DNA from: Clostridia bacterium
GTDB lineage: Bacteria; Bacillota; Clostridia; Saccharofermentanales; Saccharofermentanaceae
Reading direction: 5' to 3'
Assembly: GCA_024403775.1 (NCBI GenBank)
Contig: JAKSRE010000013.1
Location: 1-64,000 of the forward strand
DNA length: 64,000 bases
A program made the position numbers and the translations under genes. This document shows positions 17,239 to 27,402 of the stretch, piece after piece. Within the stretch, counting starts at the first letter, position 1; each line of letters begins with the position of its first letter. The notes under the pieces are model-generated. The model did no database searches and had not been told where the DNA came from. It saw only the letters and a program-made list of their open reading frames with translations.

Positions 17239-20148
17239 TTAAACTTTTTTCTTATAAAGCCAGCTAATTAGAATGAATGCTGCTGCGATAATCAAAACGA
17301 CGATTGCTGCAATTGTAGCAGAACCGATTGTCTCACCTGTTCTTGTAATTCCATTTGAAGTGGTTCCTGATGAACTTGAAGAATTCGAAGAACCTGAATT
17401 TGAAGAAGGGTTAGATGAGCCAGATGAAGCTCCTTCGCCACCAACCATTGAACCGTGACCATCGTCAGCAGGTGTAGGAGTTGGAGTAACTGTAACAGTA
17501 GGAGATGGTGTAATCTCAGGAGTTACAGTCACAGGCACTGGTGTTGGAGTAACAACTGGCGTAGGTTCAGGTGTTACTGTAACAGCAGGAGTGTTTGTTA
17601 CTTCTGGTGTTGTTGTAACCTCAGGAGTGGTCTCTGGAGTAGTTTCAGGAGTAACCTCAGGAGTGGTCTCTGGAGTAGTTTCAGGAGTTGCCTCAGGAGT
17701 ACTCTCTGGTGTAGTTACAGGTGTATTCTCTGGAGTAACTTCAGGAGTTGTCTCAGGTGTATTCTCCGGAGTAGTAGATGGTGTGTTCTCTGGAGTTGCC
17801 TCAGGACTAGTCTCCGGTGATGGAGATGGTGAAGTCTCTGGTGAGGTCTCCGGTGAAGGCGATGGAGATGTCTCAGGATCAGGATTTACAGTAGTCTCAG
17901 CTGTATTCTCCCAATAAATCTCATAACTAGCCTTTGAAGAATCAACAACAGTAAGTGGATAATCTTCTCCATCATAAGTGATAGTCTGAGGATAAGATGT
18001 TCCGCTTACGCTAAATACGATAAAACGTGGTGTCTCATCTAATACATAACCCTTTGGAGCGGCAGTCTCAGATACCATGTAGATAGTGCCAGGATTAAGC
18101 TTTTCGAAAGAAGCAGAACCATCAGCGTCTGTCTCACTGTCTTTTGGACTGTTGCCATCAGTAGTAGCTGTTGTACCACTCATGTTGCATGGAACAAGTA
18201 TGAATTCTGCGCCTTCAAGTGTATCTGTAGCAGAAGTAGAAGAACACTTTGTGATATAAAGGCTTGGCTTGATTACAGATGAAGAACTTGCTGCACTCTC
18301 AAATACCTGACCAGTAATTACCTTTGAACCCTCAGTACCCTTTGTATTGATGCCAATAATCTGGCAATCATTTGAACCAGCATTGTTCTGGAATTCAGAA
18401 CCAGGCATAAGGTTAACCATTGCTCTATATGTAATCTCGTAAGAAGTAGCATCCTTAATATTAAGTCTGAAAGTTCTTGTAGCAGGATCAAAAGTAAAAT
18501 CCTTAGAATCAGGAGCTACGCCATTTACAAGAACAGAAGACATATCGAGGTCAAATGCTTCACCCATTGTATCTTCAAGGATAAGTGTATCTGAATTAGG
18601 ATCCATATCCAAAGAAGCTGGGTTGGCCTTAATAGTAAAGTATGCATAAGGTGCAGTTGCCTTACTATAATCGAAAGTCTTAACTAATTCATCAGGTTTT
18701 GTGTATCCATATACTTCTTCATATCTCTGAAGGTTGGTTCCATTAAGAACAATCTCAGCTGCGTTTTTATACTCGCGATAATTCGCACTCTGACTGATAA
18801 CTTTTGTATTGTACTTAAAGTACAAAGTCTGAGTTTTCAAAGCTTCAATCAATTCGGTTTTAAAGTGGAACTCGACAACATTATTATCCTTAAATATTGT
18901 TTCAATACAGTTATCAGCATCGAAATATTGATTAGTATTAGCATTAAAGATTTCATAGGATGTTGTGTCAACAGTAAGACCATCTGGTAAATAGTCGATA
19001 ATATATCCTGAAGTTACTGAATCATCTTCGAACTGGTGTATATATAAATACCAGCTGAGTATACCTTCAGCCTCTTTACTTCCACCCTGATTAGTAAATT
19101 TCTCAAAGTGTACATGAAGTGTATAGATATCAGCCCATACACAAGCAAACTTTTGATCACTAGTTACACTTGCATAGTTTGGAATCTTGCCTCTATAACC
19201 ATTAGGATACATTCCAGTATAAGATTTAACAAATTCATCAGCAGAAGCACGATCGTACATAGCAGGATTAGCTTTTACTACGTACTTTACGTAAATAGAC
19301 TCTCCATCTGACATGCTGTCAAATGTAGTACTCATTTCATTATCGCTACTGAAGCTCCACTGAGTGTGTTCTCCAGTATAAGGTACAGAGTATCCTTCAT
19401 CTTCATAAAGATATGGTCCATCGTAAAGTGACATACCAGGCCACATCTCATCATAGAACATTACATTGGTGTTAGTTGAAGTAGAAGTAAATTTGATGTA
19501 GCAATTATAAAGAAGATCAGGATTAGGAATAGATACATCTTCGAATCTCTTGGAAATTGCAAGAGCAGGCTCTACCGCAGGTGGGATAACATTGACAAAT
19601 TTTGAAGTTATTCCAGGAAATTTAATCTCCATATTCTTAGATGGAGTTCCGCCATTTCCATCATTGATGATTCTGCCACTGAAAGTAAGCTGACCTTTAC
19701 GATAAAGCTCTTCGCAGAAATTCTGAGAAGAATAAGTAATTGAGATAACATTACTAATAATAGAATATTTACCAACAGCAACGTTCTTACCTTCAATTTC
19801 TTCTGTGATATTCCCAGGAGGAACATCCTTAAAAGCTACATTTGAAGGAAGAGTATAGGTATAGGTAGTACCTACCTCTACAGAATCAGCAGCAGGCAAG
19901 AATTCCCATTTCATAGTCGCATAAAATTCTTCGCCATACTCTACAGTAGTTCCTTCTGTGGTAAGATCTTCATTCTTGCTATTTGTAAGAGTGATAGAAA
20001 AATTACTCTGATCAACATGATCAATCAATTCGGCAGAGTCACCCTCGCCTGCAAAAGAATTCGAATTCAGGACAACTGCCGGCAAAAAACAAGAGATAGC
20101 AGTAACAACTGCCATTAGACGGCTTATTCTTTTACTAATCATAAACAA
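17239..20148 (-). CDS. Large cell-surface protein with SpaA-type domain, Pro/Thr stalk and C-terminal anchor
   Basis: A 969-residue secreted protein. A signal peptide (ISRLMAVVTAISCFLPAVV) ends near residue 30. Residues 35-630 look like tandem beta-sandwich adhesin domains, with repeated stalk phrases such as YTYTLPSNVAF. A SpaA/Cna-B domain (about 630-745) has LEGAEFILVPC, TDADGSASFEKL and VSETAAPKGYVLDET, with the Glu expected for an isopeptide bond. Residues 755-895 are a Pro/Thr/Ser/Glu stalk of TTPE, SPSPE and TPEVT units. A Ser/Gly linker precedes ITRTGE, a 20-residue hydrophobic helix and WLYKKKV. This layout is that of a sortase substrate, with ITRTG in the place of LPxTG. No sortase gene is in the window. 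Monocistronic, with its own terminator. Confidence 0.85.
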   Translation of the reverse strand: MFMISKRISRLMAVVTAISCFLPAVVLNSNSFAGEGDSAELIDHVDQSNFSITLTNSKNEDLTTEGTTVEYGEEFYATMKWEFLPAADSVEVGTTYTYTLPSNVAFKDVPPGNITEEIEGKNVAVGKYSIISNVISITYSSQNFCEELYRKGQLTFSGRIINDGNGGTPSKNMEIKFPGITSKFVNVIPPAVEPALAISKRFEDVSIPNPDLLYNCYIKFTSTSTNTNVMFYDEMWPGMSLYDGPYLYEDEGYSVPYTGEHTQWSFSSDNEMSTTFDSMSDGESIYVKYVVKANPAMYDRASADEFVKSYTGMYPNGYRGKIPNYASVTSDQKFACVWADIYTLHVHFEKFTNQGGSKEAEGILSWYLYIHQFEDDSVTSGYIIDYLPDGLTVDTTSYEIFNANTNQYFDADNCIETIFKDNNVVEFHFKTELIEALKTQTLYFKYNTKVISQSANYREYKNAAEIVLNGTNLQRYEEVYGYTKPDELVKTFDYSKATAPYAYFTIKANPASLDMDPNSDTLILEDTMGEAFDLDMSSVLVNGVAPDSKDFTFDPATRTFRLNIKDATSYEITYRAMVNLMPGSEFQNNAGSNDCQIIGINTKGTEGSKVITGQVFESAASSSSVIKPSLYITKCSSTSATDTLEGAEFILVPCNMSGTTATTDGNSPKDSETDADGSASFEKLNPGTIYMVSETAAPKGYVLDETPRFIVFSVSGTSYPQTITYDGEDYPLTVVDSSKASYEIYWENTAETTVNPDPETSPSPSPETSPETSPSPSPETSPEATPENTPSTTPENTPETTPEVTPENTPVTTPESTPEATPETTPETTPEVTPETTPETTPEVTTTPEVTNTPAVTVTPEPTPVVTPTPVPVTVTPEITPSPTVTVTPTPTPADDGHGSMVGGEGASSGSSNPSSNSGSSNSSSSSGTTSNGITRTGETIGSATIAAIVVLIIAAAFILISWLYKKKV

Positions 20149-20347
20149 CTCCTTGTTAATAAATTATTAACATTATAAAACACCTGAATGCCGACTTGTA
20201 TTACATATAAGATACAAATTTAGCCCAGTCCTTTTGGTTTTTCTGCATATTTCCCAATGGTTTTTGGCCACGAAAGTATTATTATATTTCTCGTTAATAA
20301 AAATACTTGATTTGTCATTCCTGATTTGACTTTTTTTGGAGAACAAA

Positions 20348-21241
20348 ATGATCTGGATTTTACTGGTTTTGTTATACGGCCTCTTTAAAGGTCTCAGAGA
20401 GATAGCCAAAAAGAAAGCCATGACTCATAATACCGTCATGGAAGTTTTGGTATCTTATACGATACTTTCCTTTATCATGGTTATTCCTCAGGTCCCAAAT
20501 GCGATGGGAATGCCAGGCAAATTCTATTTTTATGTAGCACTTAAATCCCTCATCATTTTTATCGCCTGGATGTGCTCTTTCAGATCGATTAAGCACCTTC
20601 CAGTAAGCCTCTATGGAATCCTTGACTTATCAAGAGTCCTGTTCGCGACTCTTCTTGCCATGGTGGTCCTCCAGGAGACTCTTAATACCAATCAGATAAT
20701 CGGAATGGTTTTTGTATGTGGCGGACTCATTTTGCTTAAATTTAAGCCAAAGTTTTTGAATAAACTTTTCGAAAATGAGAACGACCTCACTATAACCACT
20801 GACTCAAAAGGAATTCAAAACCGTACCTGGCTATATATTCTTGGCGCATTCATATCCTGCCTCCTTAATGCTACATCAGGCCTTATGGATAAGATTTTGA
20901 TGAAGGATATAAATTCTTCCCAGCTTCAGTTCTGGTATATGCTTTTCCTGGTTATTTACTATGTGATTTATGTAATCGTAACCAAAACAAAAATATCATT
21001 AAGCGTTCTTAAGAACGGCTGGATCTGGCTCATGGCGGTCATTTTTGTAATTGCTGATTATGCTTTGTTTGTTGCGAATGCCAACCCTGACAGCAGAGTT
21101 ACGGTAATGACACTTATTAAGCAGAGCGGCTGCATAATTACAATCATCGGAGGCCGTCTCGTATTCAAAGAGAAAAATACAGGTTACAGACTTTTATGCG
21201 CCACCATTATAATTGCTGGTATTGTAATAGCAGTCATGTAA
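20348..21241 (+). CDS. EamA/DMT-family transporter
   Basis: A 297-residue protein with about ten helices arranged as two EamA repeats, the drug/metabolite transporter fold. It begins MIWILLVLLYGLFKGLREIAKKKAM. Repeat ends are visible at MVVLQETLNTNQIIGMVFVCGGLILL (split here near residues 108-133) and at GGRLVFKEKNTGYRLL near the C-terminus. The longer form beginning at TTG 20336 is rejected because GGAGA lies just before ATG 20348. Substrate unknown; the family exports amino acids, nucleosides or sugars. It stands alone between the divergent surface-protein gene and the pgk-tpi gene. Confidence 0.85.
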   Translation: MIWILLVLLYGLFKGLREIAKKKAMTHNTVMEVLVSYTILSFIMVIPQVPNAMGMPGKFYFYVALKSLIIFIAWMCSFRSIKHLPVSLYGILDLSRVLFATLLAMVVLQETLNTNQIIGMVFVCGGLILLKFKPKFLNKLFENENDLTITTDSKGIQNRTWLYILGAFISCLLNATSGLMDKILMKDINSSQLQFWYMLFLVIYYVIYVIVTKTKISLSVLKNGWIWLMAVIFVIADYALFVANANPDSRVTVMTLIKQSGCIITIIGGRLVFKEKNTGYRLLCATIIIAGIVIAVM

Positions 21242-21428
21242 ATTCAAATGAAAATTCTTTTGCGACTTTATCCTTATAAAGTTGCATTCAAAATGTCAAT
21301 TTAATGAAAACTTGCCTTAATCTCACTTTAATTAGTAGTTTAATCATTGTATAATGAATGACGTGGGCACATTGAGATTTGTTCCTAATGTGCAAAAAAT
21401 AACTATACTAATAGGAGAGTACATAATT

Positions 21429-23381
21429 ATGGCAATGGTTGCAAAGAAAAATGTAGAAGATTTGAATGTTGCCGGCAAGAGAGTTATCGTACGTGTTGAC
21501 TTTAACGTACCACTCGACAAGCAGACCGGTGAGATCACAGATGACAAGCGTATTAAGGGCGCTTTACCTACAATTAAGTATCTCGTAGACAATAATGCAA
21601 AGGTTATCCTTGTTTCACACCTCGGACGTCCTAAGAATGGACCAGAGGCTAAGTTTTCAATGAAGCCAGCTGCAGAGAGACTTGCAGAGTTAATCGGCAA
21701 GCCAGTTACACTCGCAGCAGATGTAATCGGTGAGGATGCTAAGGCTAAGGCTGCAGCTCTTAACGACGGTGAGATTTTGATGCTTGAGAACGTTCGTTTC
21801 CACAAGGAAGAGACAAAGAACGATCCTAAGTTCGCTGCAGAGCTCGCTTCAATGGCTGACCTCTATGTAAATGATGCATTTGGTACAGCTCACAGAGCAC
21901 ACGCTTCAACAGCAGGTCTTGCTAACTATCTCCCATCAGCTTCTGGTTACCTCATCGAGAAGGAAATCAAGTTCATCGGTGGCGCTTTGGCTGAGCCAGC
22001 TCGTCCATTCGTTGCTATTCTTGGTGGTGCTAAGGTATCAGATAAGATCGGTGTAATCACAAACCTTATGGATAAGGCTGATACAATCATCATCGGTGGT
22101 GGTATGGCTTATACATTCATCGGCGCTATGGGTGGTTCAATCGGTAACTCACTTTTCGAGGCTGATAAGGTTGAGCTTGCTAAGGAGCTCATCGCTAAGG
22201 CAGAAGAGAAGGGTGTTAAGCTCCTTCTCCCAACAGATACAGTTGTTGCTACAGAGTTCGCTGCTGATGCAGAGTCTAAGGTAGTTCCTTCAATGGAAAT
22301 CCCAGATGGTTGGGAAGGCCTTGACATCGGACCTGAGACAATCGCTACTTTCTCAGCTGCTATTAAGGAAGCTAAGACAGTTATCTGGAATGGTCCTGCA
22401 GGCGTATTCGAGTTCGAGAAGTTCGCTGTTGGTACAAAGGCTCTTGCTCAGGCTATCGCTGAGGCAGACGCTATCTCAATCATCGGTGGTGGTGATTCAG
22501 CTGCTGCTATTGAGAAGCTTGGTTATGCAGATAAGGTAACACACATCTCAACAGGTGGTGGTGCTTCACTCGAGTTCATCGAGGGTAAGGTTCTCCCAGG
22601 TATCGATTGTCTTAACGACAAGGAGACAGGCAGAACATTCGCTGCTGGTAACTGGAAGATGAACTGCGGTATCCCAGCTGATGCAGTTAAGCTCATCGAG
22701 GAGCTTAAGCCACTCGTTAAGGATGCTACAGCTAAGATTGCTCTTGGCGTTCCTGCTACAGCTCTTGCTGCTGCAGTTGAGGCTACAGCTTATACAAACA
22801 TTAAGATTGCTGCTGAGAACTGTCACTTCGAGGAGAAGGGTGCTTTCACAGGCGAGATTTCACCACTCTGGCTTGCTAAGATGGGTGTAACATATTGTAT
22901 TATCGGTCACTCAGAGCGTCGTGAGTATTTCGCTGAGACAGATGAGACAGTTAACAAGAAGGCACACGCTCTCTTGAAGTACGGCGTAAAGCCAATCATC
23001 TGCTGTGGTGAGTCACTTGCTCAGCGTGAGGCTGGTGAGACATTTGATTGGATCAAGAGCCAGATCGTAGGCGCTTTCAAGGATATTCCTGCTTCAAAGC
23101 TCTGCCAGATCACAATCGCTTACGAGCCAATCTGGGCTATCGGAACAGGTAAGACAGCTACAGACGAGCAGGCTCAGGAAGTTTGCGCATTCATCAGAAG
23201 CGTAATCGCTGAGCTCTACTGCGATAAGTGTGCTGAGGCTATGACAATCCAGTACGGTGGTTCATGTAACGCTGCTAACGCTGCTGGCCTCTTCGCTCAG
23301 AAGGATATCAACGGTGGCCTCGTTGGTGGTGCTTCACTCAAGGCTCCAGATTTCTCAGTAATCTGCCTTGCTGGTAAGTAA
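21429..23381 (+). CDS. pgk-tpiA: Fused phosphoglycerate kinase / triosephosphate isomerase
   Basis: A 650-residue bifunctional glycolytic enzyme. Residues 1-395 are a complete phosphoglycerate kinase ([60 protein letters not shown]). After a short linker (CLNDKETGR, about residues 393-401) comes a complete [12 protein letters not shown] with the substrate Lys, [10 protein letters not shown] with the catalytic His, [14 protein letters not shown] with the catalytic Glu, and a C-terminal [14 protein letters not shown]. No stop, frameshift site or internal ribosome site is evident at the junction. PGK-TIM fusions are known in Thermotoga, where free PGK is also made. ATG 21429 follows ATAGGAGAG at nine bases; a TATAAT lies at 21350-21355. 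Codon use is highly biased, as in strongly expressed genes. Confidence 0.95.
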   Translation: MAMVAKKNVEDLNVAGKRVIVRVDFNVPLDKQTGEITDDKRIKGALPTIKYLVDNNAKVILVSHLGRPKNGPEAKFSMKPAAERLAELIGKPVTLAADVIGEDAKAKAAALNDGEILMLENVRFHKEETKNDPKFAAELASMADLYVNDAFGTAHRAHASTAGLANYLPSASGYLIEKEIKFIGGALAEPARPFVAILGGAKVSDKIGVITNLMDKADTIIIGGGMAYTFIGAMGGSIGNSLFEADKVELAKELIAKAEEKGVKLLLPTDTVVATEFAADAESKVVPSMEIPDGWEGLDIGPETIATFSAAIKEAKTVIWNGPAGVFEFEKFAVGTKALAQAIAEADAISIIGGGDSAAAIEKLGYADKVTHISTGGGASLEFIEGKVLPGIDCLNDKETGRTFAAGNWKMNCGIPADAVKLIEELKPLVKDATAKIALGVPATALAAAVEATAYTNIKIAAENCHFEEKGAFTGEISPLWLAKMGVTYCIIGHSERREYFAETDETVNKKAHALLKYGVKPIICCGESLAQREAGETFDWIKSQIVGAFKDIPASKLCQITIAYEPIWAIGTGKTATDEQAQEVCAFIRSVIAELYCDKCAEAMTIQYGGSCNAANAAGLFAQKDINGGLVGGASLKAPDFSVICLAGK

Positions 23382-23410
23382 TTTATAAGACTCTTATTAA
23401 ATTAAGATAA

Positions 23411-23450
23411 ATAAAGTCCCGTAGGAGTAATCCTGCGGGATTTTTTTTGC
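23411..23450 (+). terminator. Rho-independent terminator of pgk-tpi
   Basis: TCCCGTAGGA pairs with TCCTGCGGGA across GTAA, followed by eight T. Confidence 0.92.
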
Positions 23451-23537
23451 TTTTGGAAGTTATGGAGTGGATGGGACGTGCGTGTGGTGGATACGGCCTT
23501 ACTTGCTGTAAGGGAGGTGCATTTTAGAGTCAGGACT

Positions 23538-23730
23538 GATTCATTCACTTGAAACATCTAATCTATTCACTCTTCAGTGAATGAAATGCCTGTTTTAAGT
23601 GGATCTCACTCAGAATGCCTGTTTCATTCACTCTCCAGTGAATGAAATGCTTGTTTTAAGTGAATCTCACAAAAAACATCAGTTTTATACACCTAACAGT
23701 TGAATATAAACACCGTTTTAAGTGAACGCT
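23538..23730 (+). repeat. Nested palindromic intergenic repeats, type A (three units)
   Basis: Unit 1 (23538-23609): outer ATTCACTT (23543), inner ATTCACT-CTTC-AGTGAAT (23565-23582), GAAATGCCTGTTTT, then AAGTGGAT. Same-strand half-sites start 22 bp apart. Unit 2 (23616-23670) repeats the inner hairpin, GAAATGCTTGTTTT and AAGTGAATCTCAC. Unit 3 (about 23681-23730) is eroded but keeps ACCGTTTTAAGTGAA. Unit 1 matches the 5580-5653 copy in opposite orientation. Confidence 0.85.
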
Positions 23731-23741
23731 AAGCTTTACCT

Positions 23742-23933
23742 GCCAAAGTCCACAAAAACCCTCCACAAGATTGTGGACTTTTAAGCCTGTTTTTGTGGAG
23801 TTCATGTCAAAGTCCACACCCCCCTCCACAAGAATGTGGAGTTTTAAGCCGATTTTTGTGGAGTTCGTGCCAAAGTCCACAAAAACCCTCCACAAGATTG
23901 TGGACTTTTAAGCCTGTTTTTGTGGAGTTCATG
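23742..23933 (+). repeat. Nested palindromic intergenic repeats, type B (three tandem ~64-bp units)
   Basis: Units at 23742-23806, 23807-23869 and 23870-23933. Each has GTCCACA, then an inner hairpin CTCCACAA-GA-TTGTGGAC, the spacer TTTTAAGCCTGTTT (GCCGATTT in unit 2), then TTGTGGAGTTC. Units 1 and 3 are almost identical; unit 2 carries paired changes in its arms. No credible coding frame. With the type A block it fills most of the 675-bp gap between pgk-tpi and the 24058 gene. Confidence 0.88.
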
Positions 23934-24057
23934 TCTAAGCACACACTCAACAATCCTTCCAATCACCAAATGAACCACATCGCCAAGGGGTTCGTTTGAA
24001 TAAATCCCAAAATCTGCTATATTATGTGATGTAAAAGTTTAAAGGGTGGAAATAAAA

Positions 24058-24696
24058 ATGGATTCAGAAACAAATGTTGAGATTAAAGAGAATTTTCTCA
24101 AGACTAATACTCTTCTCATAAAATCAATAATATTCGCTATTATTCTTCTTGTATTATGTGTAGCTGCATTGACAGTTATCGTCACATCAATCCTTAATGA
24201 AGATATCGATGTAAACAGACTCTCATTTTGCTCGCCAGTCTGTCTTGCAAGTGGTATGTTCTTTATTCTAAACTTGCAGCCATTAGCAGATTCGATTAAA
24301 GGCGTAAGAGCAAATAACAGACTAATAAAAAAATATGGTCTGGAGGAGCTTCTTACTAAAATGAACCGAGAAGCAGTCTATATATATGAAGAGAAGGGTA
24401 AGCCTAGAACAGTTATTACACCAGAATATATTTTCGAGCGTAATGTTGGTGTATATGATTCAAAATTAATCGATTATATCTACTATCGTAATTATAAGGG
24501 CACTACATCAGTTCGTATGTATGATTTAAATAATAAACATATGGATATTGCAAGAGGCGTAACTGATGAACTTAAAAAACTCGAGGTGCTTGATGCTATC
24601 TGTAAAGTTAATCCTACAGTATTGAGAGGTTTTATTTATGAGAATGATCAGGAACATAAGGCTCGAGTAAAAGCACATAAGAAAAATAAAAAGTAG
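24058..24696 (+). CDS. Hypothetical membrane protein with two N-terminal helices
   Basis: A 212-residue protein. Two hydrophobic helices (about residues 25-55 and 75-95) are followed by a cytoplasmic part with KYGLEELLTKMNREAVYIYEEKGKPR and a very basic end (HKARVKAHKKNKK). The soluble part resembles YcxB-like or PH-like membrane-associated domains only loosely; I do not assign a family. ATG 24058 was chosen over GTG 24046 because AGGGTGG sits just before it. The metallopeptidase gene begins 33 bp after the stop with its own AGGGAGGG, so the two may be one transcript. Upstream lies the repeat block. Confidence 0.6.
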   Translation: MDSETNVEIKENFLKTNTLLIKSIIFAIILLVLCVAALTVIVTSILNEDIDVNRLSFCSPVCLASGMFFILNLQPLADSIKGVRANNRLIKKYGLEELLTKMNREAVYIYEEKGKPRTVITPEYIFERNVGVYDSKLIDYIYYRNYKGTTSVRMYDLNNKHMDIARGVTDELKKLEVLDAICKVNPTVLRGFIYENDQEHKARVKAHKKNKK

Positions 24697-24729
24697 TATA
24701 ATATTAAAAAAACAGGGAGGGATATAGTA

Positions 24730-25422
24730 ATGCAGTTATATTTCTTGGCACTTTTGGTAATGGTGGTAAGTCTTGTTATTCAGTTCTGGCTTAAGGCTAC
24801 AGTAAGTAAGTGGTCAAAGGTAAGTGCGGGAACACGTTTTACTGCTAATGATGCAGTTAGATGTATGTTCAGAGAAAATGATATCAATAATATCGAGATT
24901 CTTGCTAAGGGCGGTTCTCTTACAGACTGTTATTCACCAAATGAGGGAAGAATTTATTTGTCAGAGCCAGTTTACAATCAGAATTCTGTTGCAGCTATCG
25001 CAGTAGCAGCTCATGAGTGTGGTCATGCAATCCAGGATAAAAAAGGTATTGCTATCTATCGTTTCAGACAGGCTCTTGCAGTTCCAGCAGGTTTTTGTTC
25101 ACAGGCAGGTGTATATATCGCAATGGTTGGACTTATGCTTATGGGCGCTGGATACCTTCTTGGTGAGAGCGTACTTAATTTTGGAATCATTATGTATATG
25201 GTTACATTCCTCTTCTATGTGGCAATGGTTCCAGTTGAGATAGATGCCAGCAGACGCGGCCTTAAAGCAATCAAGGAAAATGGTTTTATTTCCGAGGAAT
25301 ACATTGGTGGCGCCAGATCAGTTCTTACTGCAGCAGGAAGCACATATGTTATTTCCATGGTGTCCGCAGGCGTTACTCTTTTAAGACTTCTCGCTATGCG
25401 CGGAAACGGCAGAAGACGCTGA
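24730..25422 (+). CDS. Zinc metallopeptidase, YugP/Zn_peptidase_2 family
   Basis: A 230-residue membrane protease-like protein. A first helix (residues 2-20) is followed by a soluble region with GGSLTDCYSPNEGRIYLSEPVY. The zinc motif HECGH (residues 95-99, within VAAHECGHAIQD) comes next, then two or three more helices and VPVEIDASRRGLKAI, which holds the third ligand Glu or Asp of the family. YugP-type enzymes are widespread in Firmicutes but their substrates are unknown. The Cys inside HExxH is typical of this family. AACAGGGAGGG precedes the ATG. Confidence 0.9.
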   Translation: MQLYFLALLVMVVSLVIQFWLKATVSKWSKVSAGTRFTANDAVRCMFRENDINNIEILAKGGSLTDCYSPNEGRIYLSEPVYNQNSVAAIAVAAHECGHAIQDKKGIAIYRFRQALAVPAGFCSQAGVYIAMVGLMLMGAGYLLGESVLNFGIIMYMVTFLFYVAMVPVEIDASRRGLKAIKENGFISEEYIGGARSVLTAAGSTYVISMVSAGVTLLRLLAMRGNGRRR

Positions 25423-25488
25423 TTATAATTTAGTTTTTCTAAGCACGGCTGGATGTCTGTCTGGTCGTGTTTTTATTTGCGATTTTTT

Positions 25489-25500
25489 CTTTTCGAAAAG
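25489..25500. promoter_or_regulatory. CTTTTCGAAAAG palindrome (copy 2)
   Basis: Exact copy preceded by TTTTTT, as at 6270. It lies about 120 bp upstream of the likely pckA -35 (TTGACA at 25618-25623). Confidence 0.55.
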
Positions 25501-25709
25501 CTAATGAAAATCATATCCGTAAATGCTCTTTTACATTTATATATAGCCAAGTTATCAAATGCCGAGAATAAGGCATTTTGCCATTTTCATTACTACAAAA
25601 AAACACAAACTTATGAGTTGACAAATTGCCCGTAATCCATCAAAATACATTGTGTGAGATTTTGATTTACTTTCAAAATAAATATATTTTATAGAAAGAG
25701 GTAACAAAA

Positions 25710-27323
25710 ATGAAAGAACTCGACTTAACAAAGTACGGTATTACCGGCACAACAGAAGTTATTTACAATCCTTCATATGAGCTTTTGTTCGAAGAAGAGA
25801 CAAAGGCTGGTCTTGAGGGCTTCGAAGTTGGTCAGAACACAGAGCTTGACACAGTTAATGTAATGACAGGTATCTACACAGGACGTTCTCCTAAAGACAA
25901 GTACATCGTAATGGATGAGACATCTAAGGATACAGTATGGTGGACATCTGATGACTACAAGAACGACAACCACCCAATGACAGAAGATACATGGGCAGTT
26001 GTTAAGGATATTGCTAAGAAGGAGCTTTCAAATAAGAAGCTTTTCGTAGTAGATGCTTTCTGCGGTGCTAATGCAGATACAAGAATGGCAGTTCGTTTTA
26101 TCGTTGAGGTTGCTTGGCAGGCTCACTTCGTAAAGAATATGTTCATCCAGCCAACAGATGCTGAGCTCGATAGCTTTGAGCCAGACTTCATCGTATACAA
26201 TGCTTCAAAGGCAAAGGTTGAGAACTATGCAGAGCTCGGTCTTAACTCAGAGACATGTGTAGCATTCAACGTTACATCACGTGAGCAGGTTATCATCAAC
26301 ACATGGTACGGCGGAGAGATGAAGAAGGGTATGTTCTCAATGATGAACTACTACCTCCCACTTAAGGGTATGGCTTCAATGCACTGTTCTGCTAACTGCG
26401 ATATGGATGGTAAGCACACAGCTATTTTCTTCGGTCTTTCTGGTACAGGTAAGACAACACTTTCAACAGATCCTAAGAGAAGACTCATCGGTGATGACGA
26501 GCACGGTTGGGATGACAACGGTGTATTCAACTTCGAGGGTGGTTGTTATGCTAAGGTTATCGGCCTTTCTAAGGAGAATGAGCCAGATATCTACAACGCT
26601 ATCAAGAGAAATGCTCTTCTTGAGAACGTAACAGTAGCTGCTGATGGCAAGATTGATTTTGCTGATAAGACAGTTACAGAGAACACACGTGTTTCTTACC
26701 CAATCAACCACATCAACAACATCGCTGCTGAGGTTAACGGTGTATCTGCAGGTCCTGCAGCTGACAACGTAATCTTCCTTTCAGCTGATGCTTTCGGCGT
26801 ATTGCCACCAGTTTCTATCCTTACACCAGAGCAGACACAGTACTACTTCCTCTCTGGCTTCACAGCTAAGCTTGCTGGTACAGAGCGTGGTATCACAGAG
26901 CCAACTCCAACATTCTCTGCTTGCTTCGGTCAGGCATTCCTTGAGCTCCACCCAACAAAGTATGCTCAGGAGCTCGTTAAGAAGATGAATGCTAACGGTG
27001 CTAAGGCTTACCTCGTTAACACAGGTTGGAACGGTACAGGTAAGAGAATTTCTATCCCTGATACACGTGGAATCATCGACGCTATCCTTGATGGTTCAAT
27101 CAAGACAGCTCCTACAAAGACAATCCCAATGTTTAACTTTGAGGTTCCAACAGAGCTTCCAGGCGTTAACTCAGGTATCCTTGATCCAAGAGACACATAC
27201 GCTAGTGCTTCTGAGTGGGAGACAAAGGCTAAGGATCTTGCAGAGAGATTCCAGAAGAACTTCGCTAAGTACACAACTAACGATGCTGGTAAGGCTCTTG
27301 TTGCTGCAGGCCCACAGCTCTAA
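25710..27323 (+). CDS. pckA: Phosphoenolpyruvate carboxykinase (ATP)
   Basis: A 537-residue enzyme of normal length, interconverting oxaloacetate + ATP and PEP + CO2 + ADP. In fermenting rumen or gut bacteria it often runs toward oxaloacetate; that direction is inference. Visible motifs are [12 protein letters not shown] (substrate Arg), [11 protein letters not shown], the kinase loop [13 protein letters not shown] (P-loop Lys and Thr) and metal-binding [19 protein letters not shown] precedes the ATG. Promoter candidate: TTGACA (25618-25623) with CAAAAT 17 bp later. Codon use is strongly biased, as in pgk-tpi, and indicates high expression. Followed by a strong terminator. Confidence 0.96.
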   Translation: MKELDLTKYGITGTTEVIYNPSYELLFEEETKAGLEGFEVGQNTELDTVNVMTGIYTGRSPKDKYIVMDETSKDTVWWTSDDYKNDNHPMTEDTWAVVKDIAKKELSNKKLFVVDAFCGANADTRMAVRFIVEVAWQAHFVKNMFIQPTDAELDSFEPDFIVYNASKAKVENYAELGLNSETCVAFNVTSREQVIINTWYGGEMKKGMFSMMNYYLPLKGMASMHCSANCDMDGKHTAIFFGLSGTGKTTLSTDPKRRLIGDDEHGWDDNGVFNFEGGCYAKVIGLSKENEPDIYNAIKRNALLENVTVAADGKIDFADKTVTENTRVSYPINHINNIAAEVNGVSAGPAADNVIFLSADAFGVLPPVSILTPEQTQYYFLSGFTAKLAGTERGITEPTPTFSACFGQAFLELHPTKYAQELVKKMNANGAKAYLVNTGWNGTGKRISIPDTRGIIDAILDGSIKTAPTKTIPMFNFEVPTELPGVNSGILDPRDTYASASEWETKAKDLAERFQKNFAKYTTNDAGKALVAAGPQL

Positions 27324-27348
27324 TCTTAGATTAGTGATTTAAAATTCA

Positions 27349-27390
27349 TTTCTATCCCAAAATCCAATAGGGTTTTGGGATAGTTTTTTG
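27349..27390 (+). terminator. Rho-independent terminator of pckA
   Basis: CTATCCCAAAA pairs with TTTTGGGATAG, followed by TTTTTTG. Confidence 0.92.
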
Positions 27391-27402
27391 TGAGATTCTG
27401 TT

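Noticed and set aside
17455..17917. Coding frames antisense to the Pro/Thr stalk
   Set aside because: Low-complexity mirror of the repeats (Ser/Val/Gly or Cys/Arg/Ser-rich), no ribosome site; shadow of the surface-protein gene.
22600..22640. Sequencing frameshift creating the PGK-TIM fusion
   Set aside because: Both halves and the linker are in one clean frame with strong codon bias and no leftover stop or start signals, as expected of a real fusion.
23742..23933. CRISPR-like array from the three 64-bp units
   Set aside because: Units are directly adjacent with no unique spacers, each is itself a nested palindrome, and no cas gene is near.
23656..23999. Short coding frames on both strands across the type A/B repeats
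   Set aside because: They exist only because the repeats avoid stops in some frames; no ribosome site and repeated peptide content.
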